From the NCBI GenBank assembly GCA_011380105.1, contig DRZW01000149.1, positions 1 to 15,052 on the forward strand: DNA of 15,052 bases. The letters are read 5' to 3'. This document shows, piece by piece, positions 1-9,500 of this stretch. Each line of letters starts with the position of its first letter. Position 1 is the stretch's first letter. A program made the translations under genes and the position numbers. This DNA is from Halothiobacillaceae bacterium. Its GTDB lineage: Bacteria; Pseudomonadota; Gammaproteobacteria; Halothiobacillales; Halothiobacillaceae. The notes under the pieces were generated by a model. The model made no database searches. It saw only the letters and a program-made list of their open reading frames with translations, and was not told where the DNA came from.

Positions 1-3000
1 ATCAGATGGCAGATCTGGCTTATGAGTTAAACGTTGAGGCGGCCAAAATCGCCCGGATTGAGGCCGATGCCAAAACCAAACAAACCCCTGACAAGCCCCG
101 TTTTGTCGCCGGGATTCTAGGCCCGACCAACCGCACTGCCTCCATCTCGCCGGATGTAAACGACCCCGGCTATCGTAATATCTCCTTTCAGCAACTAGTC
201 GATGCCTACTATGAAGCCGCCACTGGCCTACTTGCCGGTGGCGTGGATATTTTTCTGATTGAAACCATCTTCGATACCTTAAATGCCAAAGCAGCCGTAT
301 TCGCACTAGAGAAACTATTTGCAGAACTGCAAACCCGCTGGCCGGTCATGATCTCTGGCACCATTACCGATGCCTCCGGGCGGACTCTATCCGGCCAGAC
401 CACCGAGGCGTTTTATAACTCATTACGTCATGCCCGCCCGTTATCCATAGGCTTAAACTGCGCCCTCGGCCCGGATCTGTTGCGCCAGTATGTCTCTGAG
501 CTGTCCAATATCAGTGAGTTTTTTGTCTCCGCACACCCCAACGCCGGCCTGCCCAATGAATTAGGTGAATATGAGCTAGAAGCCGATCCCATGGCTAATG
601 CCGTGGGTGAGTGGGCACGGGCGGGCATGATTAATATCATCGGCGGCTGCTGCGGCACCACACCCGAACATATCCGCTATATGGCCGAACAGGTTAAAGG
701 ACTACCACCACGCCAGCCGGTCGCAGCGAGTCACGAATGCCGCCTTTCGGGTTTAGAGCCGCTCAACATCGGCGAAGATACACTGTTTGTCAATGTTGGC
801 GAACGCACCAACGTTACCGGCTCGGCCCGCTTTAAACGTCTAATTAAAGACGAAGATTACAGTACAGCTTTAGATGTAGCCCGCCAGCAGGTCGATAACG
901 GCGCCCAGATTATTGATGTCAATATGGACGAGGGGTTGATCGATGGCGTGGCTGCCATGCGACGTTTTTTAAATCTCATCGCCTCCGAACCGGATATTTC
1001 CCGCGTTCCGATTATGATCGACTCCTCCAAATTCGAGGTGATCGAAGCCGGGCTGCAATGCGTGCAGGGCAAAGCGGTGGTCAATTCCATCTCGCTGAAA
1101 GAAGGCGAGGAGATCTTTTTAGAGCACGCCCGACTCATTCAGCGATATGGCGCTGCTGCGGTGGTGATGCTGTTCGATGAACAGGGTCAGGCCGATACTC
1201 TCGACCGGCGTATTGAAATTAGCCAACGTGCTTACGACTTGCTGGTTGGCATTGGTTTTCCACCGGAAGATATCATCTTCGATCCTAATATCTTCGCGAT
1301 AGCCACCGGTATTGAAGAGCACAACAACTACGCGGTGGATTTCATCGAGGCGACCCGCTGGATCAAACAAAACCTGCCCTACGCGCTGGTTTCCGGGGGT
1401 GTTTCCAACGTCTCGTTCTCATTTCGCGGTAATGAAGCGGTTCGCGAAGCGATTCACTCGGTTTTTCTCTACCATGCCGGCAAAGCTGGGATGGACATGG
1501 GTATTGTTAATGCCGGCCAGTTAGCGGTGGTGGATGATATTGACCCTGAGCTACGTGACGCGGTGGAAGATATCGTCCTAAATCGACGCGAAGACGCCAC
1601 CGACCGCATGCTGGATCTAGCCGAAAAATATAAAAACCAGGGCAGGAGCAAAGCCGCCGGCCCGGATTTATCCTGGCGGGAATTGCCAGTGAATAAACGC
1701 CTTGAGCACTCGCTGGTTAATGGCATTGATGAATTTGTCGTTGAAGATACCGAAGCGGCGCGCCTTGAAGCTGATCAGCCATTGCATGTCATCGAAGGTC
1801 CACTGATGGACGGCATGAATGTGGTCGGGGATCTGTTTGGTGATGGCAAGATGTTCCTGCCGCAGGTTGTAAAATCAGCTCGGGTAATGAAAAAAGCCGT
1901 CGCCCATTTATTACCTTATATGGAGTCGGAATCCTGCGAAGTTCAATCTGCTGGCAAGGTCGTTATGGCCACCGTTAAAGGCGATGTGCACGATATCGGT
2001 AAGAATATCGTCGGGGTGGTTTTACAGTGCAACGGTTTTGAAATCATTGATCTTGGCGTGATGGTGCCCACCCAGAAAATCCTCGATGCAGCCAAGGAGC
2101 ACGATGCGGATTTAATTGGCTTATCCGGACTGATCACCCCCTCTCTGGATGAAATGGTCAATGTCGCAACCGAAATGCAACGCCAAGGCTTTGATATTCC
2201 GCTAATGATCGGTGGGGCCACCACCTCCAAACTTCACACGGCTTTAAAAATCAACCCGGTTTATGACCACCCGGTCATCCATGTACCTGATGCCTCTAGA
2301 GCGGTCGGGGTGGCCAGCAGTCTGCTCGGTGAACAAAAACAAGCCTATGTGAGCCGCATCGAGGCAGAATACGAGCAGATCACCGAACGCCGTCGCGAGA
2401 ATCAGCGTGAGGCCAAGCGAGTACCCATTGCCGAGGCGCGAGCCAACAAGCATCTAAGCTCGTTTAGCGATTACACACCCACCCGGCCTCATCAGATAAA
2501 CAAGCCGATTTACTTTGATGACTACCCGCTCGATGAATTGACTGCGTACATTGACTGGACACCATTTTTCCAAAGTTGGCAGTTGTTCGGTAAATATCCG
2601 GCCATTCTGGAAGACGAAAAAATTGGTCAGGAGGCGCAAAAACTGTTTGCGGATGCCAAAGCCATGCTCACACAGATCGTCGAGGAAAAATGGCTCACCG
2701 CGCGCGGCGTCATTGGCTTTTGGCCTGCTGCCAGCATTGATGATGATCTGATTCTCTATCAAGATGAAAATCGTGATGAAGAAAAAATCCGGCTCTGCAA
2801 TATCCGCCAGCAAATGCCGCGTTCGGGTGGTAAGCCCAATATGTGCTTAAGCGATTTTGTGGCCCCGAAGGATTCAGGCATCAAGGATTGGGTAGGTGGC
2901 TTTGCGGTCACCACCGGGATTGGCATTGAAGAGCATATTGCCCGTTTTGAGGCTGCTCATGATGACTATCATGCCATTATGCTCCAGGCACTAGCAGACC

Positions 3001-3401
3001 GGCTGGCTGAAGCCTATGCCGAACGGCTCCACGAGCGCGTACGCAAGGAATTCTGGGGCTATGCGCCAGATGAAAACCTCAGCAACCCTGATTTAATCGC
3101 GGAGAAATATCAGGGCATTCGCCCTGCTCCAGGCTATCCAGCCTGCCCGGACCACACCGAGAAGCAAAAATTATGGGAACTTTTGGATCCAACCCAACTT
3201 GGAATCACCCTGACCAGCTCATATGCCATGCATCCGGGTGCGGCCGTTTCTGGCTGGTATTTTGCTCATCCTCAAGCGCGTTACTTCGGCACCGGTCGGA
3301 TTGGCCCGGACCAAGTGGCTGACTATGCCCAACGCAAGAATATATCCAAACGCGCAGCCGAGCAGTGGCTCGCCCCGATTCTTGGCTATGAGCCAGACTA
3401 G
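1..3401 (+). CDS. metH: Cobalamin-dependent methionine synthase, 5' end missing
   Basis: Transfers the methyl group of 5-methyltetrahydrofolate to homocysteine through enzyme-bound cobalamin, in the cytoplasm. The reading frame is open from the window edge, so the first ATG (position 6) is internal. Residues here are numbered from that ATG; alignment to E. coli MetH from memory gives an offset of about 95-97, so roughly the first 95 residues lie outside. Visible in order: homocysteine domain with zinc cysteines C152 (LNCALGP) and C215-C216 (GGCCGT); pterin domain beginning near [13 protein letters not shown]12 cap near [13 protein letters not shown]12-binding domain with D660-V-H662-D-I-G and S713, matching the E. 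coli Asp-His-Ser ligand triad 757/759/810; and the AdoMet reactivation domain with [10 protein letters not shown] (Y1044, matching Y1139). It ends in LGYEPD, as expected for the family. All domains present are intact. Confidence is very high. Confidence 0.98.
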   Translation, partial: QMADLAYELNVEAAKIARIEADAKTKQTPDKPRFVAGILGPTNRTASISPDVNDPGYRNISFQQLVDAYYEAATGLLAGGVDIFLIETIFDTLNAKAAVFALEKLFAELQTRWPVMISGTITDASGRTLSGQTTEAFYNSLRHARPLSIGLNCALGPDLLRQYVSELSNISEFFVSAHPNAGLPNELGEYELEADPMANAVGEWARAGMINIIGGCCGTTPEHIRYMAEQVKGLPPRQPVAASHECRLSGLEPLNIGEDTLFVNVGERTNVTGSARFKRLIKDEDYSTALDVARQQVDNGAQIIDVNMDEGLIDGVAAMRRFLNLIASEPDISRVPIMIDSSKFEVIEAGLQCVQGKAVVNSISLKEGEEIFLEHARLIQRYGAAAVVMLFDEQGQADTLDRRIEISQRAYDLLVGIGFPPEDIIFDPNIFAIATGIEEHNNYAVDFIEATRWIKQNLPYALVSGGVSNVSFSFRGNEAVREAIHSVFLYHAGKAGMDMGIVNAGQLAVVDDIDPELRDAVEDIVLNRREDATDRMLDLAEKYKNQGRSKAAGPDLSWRELPVNKRLEHSLVNGIDEFVVEDTEAARLEADQPLHVIEGPLMDGMNVVGDLFGDGKMFLPQVVKSARVMKKAVAHLLPYMESESCEVQSAGKVVMATVKGDVHDIGKNIVGVVLQCNGFEIIDLGVMVPTQKILDAAKEHDADLIGLSGLITPSLDEMVNVATEMQRQGFDIPLMIGGATTSKLHTALKINPVYDHPVIHVPDASRAVGVASSLLGEQKQAYVSRIEAEYEQITERRRENQREAKRVPIAEARANKHLSSFSDYTPTRPHQINKPIYFDDYPLDELTAYIDWTPFFQSWQLFGKYPAILEDEKIGQEAQKLFADAKAMLTQIVEEKWLTARGVIGFWPAASIDDDLILYQDENRDEEKIRLCNIRQQMPRSGGKPNMCLSDFVAPKDSGIKDWVGGFAVTTGIGIEEHIARFEAAHDDYHAIMLQALADRLAEAYAERLHERVRKEFWGYAPDENLSNPDLIAEKYQGIRPAPGYPACPDHTEKQKLWELLDPTQLGITLTSSYAMHPGAAVSGWYFAHPQARYFGTGRIGPDQVADYAQRKNISKRAAEQWLAPILGYEPD

Positions 3402-3515
3402 TTTTGCACACCCAATACTTGCAGAGCTGGCACATCGGGTTGTATGTTGTGTTATTAAATTTTTAATCAGGTAGCTGCACCATCGCCATCTGGTTTTGCA
3501 ACAAGAGGTTAGCCC

Positions 3516-4298
3516 ATGAGCGATCAAGCTCTGGATTTTTGTGTATTCGAGCAACCATTAAATGAGCGAATACGCGCCTGTCTGCGCTTAGAGCATTTAT
3601 TTGCCCGGATTAATCATCACCTAGAACGCCAGTCACCGCTAGATTCACTCAATGTGATTTTACTGTTAATCGAGGCGGCTGATGTGCTCTCACGGATTGA
3701 TATCAAGCGCGAGTTAATCAAGGAAATTGAACGTCAGCAAAACCAGCTGATGGCGGTGGCTGACTCGCCAGGCGTGGATTCGGCTAAGCTTAAAAATCTC
3801 CTGGCAGAACAGGAACGCCTGATTCGGGCACTGTATGATAACGCCAGTCAGCCCGGTGCCCACCTTAAAAACAACGAGCTGCTCAACGCCATTCGCCAGC
3901 GCGCCTCCATACCTGGTGCGCTTTGTGAGTTCGACATCCCCGGCCTGCACTACTGGATGGGGCAATCATTCGAACAACGCCAGGCCGATATCCAACATTG
4001 GCTGGCCCCTTTTACTGATATACGCACCGCCAACGAGATGGTCATCAGCTTGATTCGTGATAGCGTCGATCCCATCTGGGTCACCGCCCGCGAAGGTTTT
4101 TTGCAGCAGAGTATTGATTACGGCGCGCCATATCAGCTCTTGCGTCTGATCTTAGAGCCCGGCACACCGGGCTACCCAGAGATCAGCGCCGGTAAGCACC
4201 GATTCTCGGTGCGTTTTATGAGCCATGATATGCAGGAGAGTCTGCCAAAACAGATCAGTGAAGATATTGAATTCAGACTTGCTTTGTGTCGGCTTTAA
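3516..4298 (+). CDS. zapD: Cell division protein ZapD (FtsZ-bundling, DUF1342/YacF family)
   Basis: ZapD binds FtsZ and cross-links protofilaments, stabilising the Z ring at midcell. The 260-residue protein resembles E. coli ZapD (about 247 residues) along its length. It has the N-terminal block EQPLNERIRACLRLEHL, the helical stretch RELIKEIERQQNQL, RQRASIPGALCEFDIPGLHYW in the middle, and the closing KHRFSVRFM and EFRLALC motifs. The start is supported by AGAGG eight bases before the ATG. Upstream, after metH, lie 114 nt with only a weak promoter candidate (TTGCAG at 3419 and TATGTT at 3443, 18 nt apart) and an AT-rich palindrome at 3454-3467. The neighbours are unusual: in many gammaproteobacteria zapD sits with coaE and yacG, but here minC follows with little or no gap, suggesting joint transcription. 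Confidence 0.95.
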   Translation: MSDQALDFCVFEQPLNERIRACLRLEHLFARINHHLERQSPLDSLNVILLLIEAADVLSRIDIKRELIKEIERQQNQLMAVADSPGVDSAKLKNLLAEQERLIRALYDNASQPGAHLKNNELLNAIRQRASIPGALCEFDIPGLHYWMGQSFEQRQADIQHWLAPFTDIRTANEMVISLIRDSVDPIWVTAREGFLQQSIDYGAPYQLLRLILEPGTPGYPEISAGKHRFSVRFMSHDMQESLPKQISEDIEFRLALCRL

Positions 4299-4315
4299 TT
4301 GTAAAACCAACCATT

Positions 4316-5089
4316 ATGCAAACACGTTCTATGCCCAACGCTAATATTAAAAGCGCTTCATTTACCCTGAGCGCCGGTACCCTGAACCTGCCCTTTTTCC
4401 GTCTTTCAGACACACACCTGTTAAAGCTCACCCGCGACCTCAAGCAACAATTTGGCCGCGCCTTCCCAGATCAGACCCTCGAGGCCTGCGTTATTGACCT
4501 CACGGAGATTGAATCCAGTGGTAAATGGATTGATTTTCCAGCTCTGACCAGCCTGCTGAAAAATCATCAACTCCAAGCGATTGCCGTTGTTGGCGGCAAT
4601 GAAAACCAACGCGAGCAAGCGCTCAAGGCTGGCCTGCCGATACTCGGTGATTCATCATCCACCCCCCATGCCGCGGCACAACCAGCTCATGCGGCAGAAC
4701 CTGAGAAGATCACAAAAACGGTTGAACGGGTCGTAAAGCAAACCGTTGAGGTCGCGATCGCGCCGATGGTCATTGAACAACCGGTGCGCTCTGGCAGCGA
4801 GATATATGCGCAAAACCGCGATATGGTGGTAATGAACTCCGTCAGTGCCGGTGCGCGCATAGTCGCAGACGGCTCAATTTATGTGCACGGCCCGCTTAAG
4901 GGCACAGCGGCGGCTGGTGCAAATGACATGCAACAAGCCCGGATTTTCTGCGAACGTTTTGAACCGGAAATTATTGCTATCTGCGGCAATTTTCTAGATG
5001 GAGAACAGCTCGCCCGTCATCCGGCGTGGGGCAAACGGGCTGTCATATACCTCAGTGGCGGGCAGATCCAGATTAAGGCCTACGAATAA
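4316..5089 (+). CDS. minC: Septum site-determining protein MinC
   Basis: MinC inhibits FtsZ assembly away from midcell and is brought to the membrane by MinD. It has an N-terminal FtsZ-inhibitory domain beginning near IKSASFTLSAGTL and ending near LKAGLPIL. An Ala/Pro/Glu-rich linker of about 45 residues follows, longer than in E. coli. The C-terminal beta-helix domain starts at PVRSGSEIYA and includes VSAGARIVADG and RIFCERFEPEIIAI. The start is uncertain: a GTG at 4286 overlaps zapD by 13 nt, and ATGs lie at 4316 and 4331; none has a clear Shine-Dalgarno. The 4331 ATG best matches the E. coli N-terminus; 4316 is a compromise. Oddities: the usual RSGQ motif reads RSGS (4787-4798), and the RGRA-type stretch reads LKGTAAAGAND. 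The gene ends two bases before an inverted-repeat element that separates it from minD. Confidence 0.95.
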   Translation: MQTRSMPNANIKSASFTLSAGTLNLPFFRLSDTHLLKLTRDLKQQFGRAFPDQTLEACVIDLTEIESSGKWIDFPALTSLLKNHQLQAIAVVGGNENQREQALKAGLPILGDSSSTPHAAAQPAHAAEPEKITKTVERVVKQTVEVAIAPMVIEQPVRSGSEIYAQNRDMVVMNSVSAGARIVADGSIYVHGPLKGTAAAGANDMQQARIFCERFEPEIIAICGNFLDGEQLARHPAWGKRAVIYLSGGQIQIKAYE

Positions 5090-5090
5090 T

Positions 5091-5234
5091 TGGGCATCTC
5101 GAAAACCTACTGCGCAGTCCGATTGCGGTGTCGCGTGCTCACTCGCTCCTCGCCTATCTTTTTGATATGTCTCGTCGCTCGTTGCGCGGCTCCTTGCACT
5201 CGAATTTGCTCGTGACGGTTTTTTGAGGTGCCCA
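5091..5234. repeat. 144-bp element with imperfect terminal inverted repeats, MITE-like
   Basis: The left end reads TGGGCATCTCGAAAACC (5091-5107). The right end, read on the minus strand from 5234, is TGGGCACCTCAAAAAACC. These match except for two substitutions and one extra A. Between them are a perfect 8-bp palindrome CTGCGCAG (5110-5117) and, almost exactly at the centre, a small hairpin TATC-TTTTT-GATA (5155-5167). No open reading frame of useful size and no target-site duplication is visible in the flanks. The size, ends and intergenic position suggest a non-autonomous transposable element or a genome-wide intergenic repeat. A single copy cannot prove this. It begins two bases after the minC stop codon. 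A structured RNA with long-range base pairing between the ends is the alternative. Confidence 0.6.
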
Positions 5235-5264
5235 GTTACCGGATCAACCGAGCATTTATGTTAC

Positions 5265-5319
5265 AAGCCCCTTTTCAAGTATGCTTATGGGCTTATTTAT
5301 GGCAAGCTTTCACTTGAAA
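5265..5319 (+). promoter_or_regulatory. Two interleaved inverted repeats upstream of minD
   Basis: AAGCCC (5265-5270) pairs with GGGCTT (5289-5294). TTTCAAGT (5273-5280) pairs with ACTTGAAA (5312-5319). The two pairings are interleaved, so an RNA could form a pseudoknot or switch between two folds. They lie between the repeat element and the minD ribosome binding site, where minD's own leader would be if it has a separate promoter. I found no convincing sigma-70 promoter in 5235-5353. Chance occurrence in AT-rich DNA is possible, and function is inferred only from position. Confidence 0.3.
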
Positions 5320-5353
5320 TTCAACTTATACGCAAGATAACGGAGCAATATTA

Positions 5354-6169
5354 GTGGCCAACGTTCTGGTAGTGACTTCAGGCAAAGGTGGTGTGGGCAA
5401 AACCACCACCAGTGCGGCAATCTCAAGCGGCCTTGCCATGGCAGGCAAAAAAACGGCTGTGATCGACTTTGATGTCGGTTTACGCAACCTAGATTTAATC
5501 ATGGGCGTGGAGCGCCGGGTGGTATACGACATTGTAAACGTCATTCAAGGAGAAGCCAGCCTGAATCAGGCACTGATCCGACATAAAGAAGTCGATAATC
5601 TTTACGTGTTGCCTGCCTCGCAAACCAAAGACAAAGATGCCCTGACCACCGAAGGGGTGGGCGAAATACTCGAATCACTCGCCAACGAGGGCTTTGATTA
5701 CATCGTCTGTGATTCACCGGCCGGAATTGAACGAGGTGCTCAATTAGCGATGTATTACGCTGATGAAGCCATCGTAGTTACTAACCCGGAAGTTTCCTCC
5801 GTTCGTGATTCCGACCGCATGCTGGGTATTCTCTCAAGCAAATCCAAACGCGCTGAAAATAATGAAAGCCCCATCCGTGAGCACTTACTGATTACCCGCT
5901 ATGCTCCCGACCGGGTTGGCACCGGCGAAATGCTCTCTGTTGAAGACATGCAGGAAATTCTGGCCGTGCCGCTGTTGGGGGTGATCCCGGAATCAAACGC
6001 GGTGCTGCAAGCTTCTAATGCAGGTCGGCCTGTGATTCTCGACAAGAATGCCGATGCCGGTCAGGCCTATGCTGATGCCGTGGCTCGCCTGCTGGGCGAA
6101 GAGCGCGAAATGCGCTTTATAGACGCCAAGGGTAAGTCCTTCCTATCACGTCTGTTTGGCAGGAGCTGA
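5354..6169 (+). CDS. minD: Septum site-determining ATPase MinD
   Basis: A ParA/MRP-type ATPase that binds the membrane as an ATP dimer, recruits MinC and oscillates under the action of MinE. Its 271 residues match E. coli MinD (270). Seen directly: the deviant Walker A motif S9-GKGGVGKTT with K11 and K16; VIDFDVGLRNLDLIMG with D38 and D40; ERRVVYD; CDSPAGIERGA; NPEVSSVRDSDR; and the C-terminal amphipathic membrane-targeting helix ending FLSRLFGRS. The start is GTG at 5354, supported by GGAG eight bases upstream and the family-typical N-terminus (M)ANVLVVTSGKGG. It is separated from minC by 264 nt containing an inverted-repeat element, so it may need its own promoter. minE follows after two bases. 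Confidence 0.98.
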   Translation: MANVLVVTSGKGGVGKTTTSAAISSGLAMAGKKTAVIDFDVGLRNLDLIMGVERRVVYDIVNVIQGEASLNQALIRHKEVDNLYVLPASQTKDKDALTTEGVGEILESLANEGFDYIVCDSPAGIERGAQLAMYYADEAIVVTNPEVSSVRDSDRMLGILSSKSKRAENNESPIREHLLITRYAPDRVGTGEMLSVEDMQEILAVPLLGVIPESNAVLQASNAGRPVILDKNADAGQAYADAVARLLGEEREMRFIDAKGKSFLSRLFGRS

Positions 6170-6171
6170 TC

Positions 6172-6462
6172 ATGGGACTTTGGGATATGTTCCGACCACG
6201 CGCGCAGGATAACTCTGCAAGTGTGGCCAAAGAGCGCCTGCAGATCTTAATCGCCCATGAACGCGCGCGGGGCCAAGATAAAACACCGCATTATTTTCCG
6301 GAAATGCGCGAGGAGATTCTAGGCGTTATTCGCAAATACGTGGATGTAGACGATGATGCCGTACGCTTTGAGGTGGATCACAACGAACAGTATGACCTGT
6401 TCGAACTCAGCATCACCCTGCCCGATCGGCAAGATGATCGACGCGCCAAGAAAAATACTTAG
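6172..6462 (+). CDS. minE: Cell division topological specificity factor MinE
   Basis: MinE stimulates MinD ATPase activity and drives the pole-to-pole oscillation that keeps MinC away from midcell. The 96-residue protein is slightly longer than E. coli MinE (88). It shows a short amphipathic N-terminal membrane-binding segment (MGLWDMFRPR), the MinD contact helix AKERLQILIAHERAR, then PHYFPEMREEILGVIRKYV and the dimerisation strand region ending LFELSITLP. The extra length is a charged tail (DRQDDRRAKKNT). An AGGAG Shine-Dalgarno at 6161-6165 lies inside the end of minD and the start codon follows the minD stop by two bases, so minD and minE are surely co-translated from one message. Confidence 0.97.
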   Translation: MGLWDMFRPRAQDNSASVAKERLQILIAHERARGQDKTPHYFPEMREEILGVIRKYVDVDDDAVRFEVDHNEQYDLFELSITLPDRQDDRRAKKNT

Positions 6463-6504
6463 CGCCCACAACCTAGAGCAGCCCACCGACTTTGTGTGCG
6501 CTTT
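6462..6504. terminator. Possible bidirectional terminator between minE and dnaE
   Basis: GCGCCCACAA (6462-6471) and TTGTGTGCGC (6492-6501) can form a ten-position stem with one mismatch and a 20-nt loop. It is followed by TTT on the plus strand. On the minus strand the stem is followed by a U-rich stretch (complement of AAGAAAAATACTT). It overlaps the last base of the minE stop codon and ends just before the dnaE stop, exactly where two converging transcripts meet. The large loop and short plus-strand T tract make it weaker than a textbook intrinsic terminator. Confidence 0.4.
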
Positions 6505-6507
6505 AAC

Positions 6508-9500
6508 CTAATCTCCGGGATAACGAATCCAGGCCTGCTCGACTACCGGGTGGGCCTTTAATTTTTCCAGTAGGGTATCATCCGGGTGCAAACGCCAGTT
6601 TTCCGCCAGACGAATCGCACCGCGAATATGCGCATCACGTAGCTCAATAATCACCGTTAAGCCTGCTTGATCTTCAGCGACGCGATAATCTGCCAGCAGT
6701 GTTATTAAGTCTTGAGCGTCCTGCCAATCGGCCTTGGTGGTAACTTGCAAAACCAAACCTTGTCCGAAATGCGCCCGGGCACGCGCCATATCAAAAAGTT
6801 GCTTGTGTCGGATTCGTAGTTGGGCATTAAAGCTATCAAAACTCACCTCGGCCCGGGCAATTAACAGCTGATCGCGGCCGATCAAGTCGCCGGCCTGCTC
6901 ACGCTGCTCTTCATTTAAACGTAGCTCACCCCGGCCTGCGCCATCATCGAGAGTCAACAGCCAGATCTTCTCACCGCTTGCCGTGCGGATACGGCGCTCA
7001 TCCACGCACAAACCGGCGACTGTAGCCGGCATACCTTGCTGAAAGCCATTGCTATTTTTGGCACTACGCTCCTCTGCCCGCTCGGTTAGCGTTTCGAGAT
7101 TTGCGGTAATTATCCGGTCTAACTCAGAGCGGTATTGATCAATCGGATGCCCGGTTAAATATAGCCCAAGCATGTTCTTCTCGGCGCGCAGGCGCTCATC
7201 ATCCGGCCATTCTGGTAAATCGGGGATGCGGCTTTGAATCTGTACCTCCGGCTCGTCAAAATCACTGAATAAATCGGACATGCCCGATTGGGCCTGGGCG
7301 GTGTATTGGCTGGCCACGCGCATCGCTTCGGGAATATGCTCGAATAAAGCGCGGCGTGACGGGCCAAGATTATCCAGTGCGCCGGCACAAACCAGCGCGG
7401 TAAGCAGACGCTTATTGAGGGTTTTAGCACCCAAGCGCTGGCAGAAATCATTGATATCAGCAAACGGGCCACGCCGTTCACGCTCGTCCACCAGGGCCTG
7501 AATCACCCCTTCACCCACGCCACGAATAGCGCCTAGACCATAGACGATTTCCTTCGCGCCAGAGGCACGAAAACGATAGGTGCAGCGCTGCACATCAGGC
7601 GGCACCACCCTTAGACCCAGTTTGCGGCACTCCTCAATCAGCCCCACCACCTTATCGGTGTTGTCCATATCAGCAGACAATACGGCGGCCATAAAGTGCG
7701 CCGGATAGTGTGCTTTCAGCCAAGCGGTTTGGTAGGCCAGCAAGGCATAGGCCGCCGAGTGGGATTTGTTAAAGCCATAACCGGCAAACTTTTCCACCAA
7801 ATCGAAAATATAACCGGCCTGATTGGGATCCACGCCTTTTTTCTCGGCACCCTCTAGAAAGATTTGGCGCTGTTTGGCCATTTCTTCGGGTTTTTTCTTA
7901 CCCATGGCCCGGCGCAGCAAATCCGCCCCGCCCAGGGTGTAACCCGCGAGGATCTGGGCAATTTGCATAACCTGTTCCTGGTAGACAATCACCCCATAGG
8001 TTGGCTTGAGCACCTCTTCCAACCAAGGGTGGAGATACTCAACCTCCTGCTCGCCCTTTTTGCGCAGGTTAAAGTCCTCAACCATGCCCGAATCCAGTGG
8101 CCCGGGCCGAAACAGTGCCACTAAGGCAATAATTTCTTCAAAGTTATCGGGTTGGAGTTTTTTGATCAGCCCCTTCATGCCTTTGGATTCCAACTGAAAC
8201 ACCGCCGTGGTCTCACAGCGTTTGAGCAGATCAAAGGTGGCTTTGTCATCCATTGGGATCGCGCTGATATCGACCGGCTCTTGGCCTTGTGCGCGCCGAT
8301 CGGCATTTACCGCCTGCAGTGCCCAGTCGATAATAGTGAGATTACGTAGACCGAGGAAATCAAACTTCACCAGACCGACAGCTTCGACATCATCCTTATC
8401 CAACTGCGAAGCCGGGCTGGCGTGATTCGCCTCGCAGTACATCGGGGTGTAGTCGGTCAGTTTACCAGGAGCAATTAACACCCCCCCGGCATGCTTGCCC
8501 ACACTTCGCGGCAGCCCTTCTAAGGCCCGGCCCATATCAACTATGGCCCGCACTTCCTCATCACGATCGTATAACTCTTTTAAATCAGCCGAATAGCGCT
8601 CGGAGTCGGGGGTGGCGCGCTCCGTCAGACCCAGCGCGTCATCCAAAGAAACATCTAACCCCGGCTTGAAGGGAATCAACTTGGCTATTTTATCGACAAA
8701 GCCATAGGGATAACCCAAAACCCGTCCCACATCCCGCACCACCGCTTTAGCAGCCATGGTGCCGTGGGTGGCAATCTGCGAGACCGCCTCTCGACCATAC
8801 CGCTTGGCAACGTACTCAATGACCCGATCGCGGCCTTCCATGCAGAAATCAATATCAAAATCGGGCATCGAGACGCGCTCCGGGTTGAGAAAGCGCTCGA
8901 AAAGCAGGTCATAGGCGATCGGGTCGATATCGGTAATCAGTAACGCCCAGGCCACAATCGACCCGGCCCCCGAGCCACGCCCCGGCCCCACAGGAATTCC
9001 CTCGCGCTTGGCCCATTGGATAAAGTCGGCAACGATCAGAAAGTAGCCAGGAAAACCCATTTTGATAATGACATCGAGTTCAAGCTCCAGCCTTTCACGA
9101 TATTCACGATGCCGAGATTCATCGACCCGTTCTAGGCGTCGTTCAAGCCCTTCGGCTGATAATGCGCGCAAATACTCCGATTCGGATTCCTGGTTTGGCG
9201 TGGGAAAACGCGGCAGATAGTTTTCCCCCAACTGCAACTGCACATTACAGCGTTCTGCAATCGCCACACTGTTTTCTAGTGCCTCGGGAATATCTGCAAA
9301 TAACTCGGCCATCTCATCAGCCGAACGCAGATATTGATCAGCTGAGTAAGGACGCGGGCGGCGCGGGTCATCCAAAGTATAACTTTGGTTAATGCAAACT
9401 CGGACTTCGTGAGCCTCAAAGTCCGCCCGATTGGCAAAACGGACATCGTTAGTGGCCACGACTGGCAGCGCTTTATTCTGCGCTAAACGCACCGCTTGGC

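Noticed and set aside
6..8. ATG as the start of metH
   Set aside because: The frame is open to the window edge and about 95 family-conserved N-terminal residues are missing, so this methionine is internal.
3219..3554. 111-residue minus-strand open frame across the metH-zapD junction
   Set aside because: It is antisense to two well-supported genes, resembles no family I know and has no convincing ribosome binding site; it is a shadow frame.
4286..4315. GTG at 4286 as the minC start
   Set aside because: It adds residues without family similarity and has no clear ribosome binding site. The E. coli-like N-terminus begins at the later ATGs, though the GTG cannot be excluded.
5320..5345. TTGAAA and GATAAC as a minD promoter
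   Set aside because: The spacing (16 nt) is acceptable, but the predicted transcript would start within or after the minD Shine-Dalgarno, leaving no usable leader.
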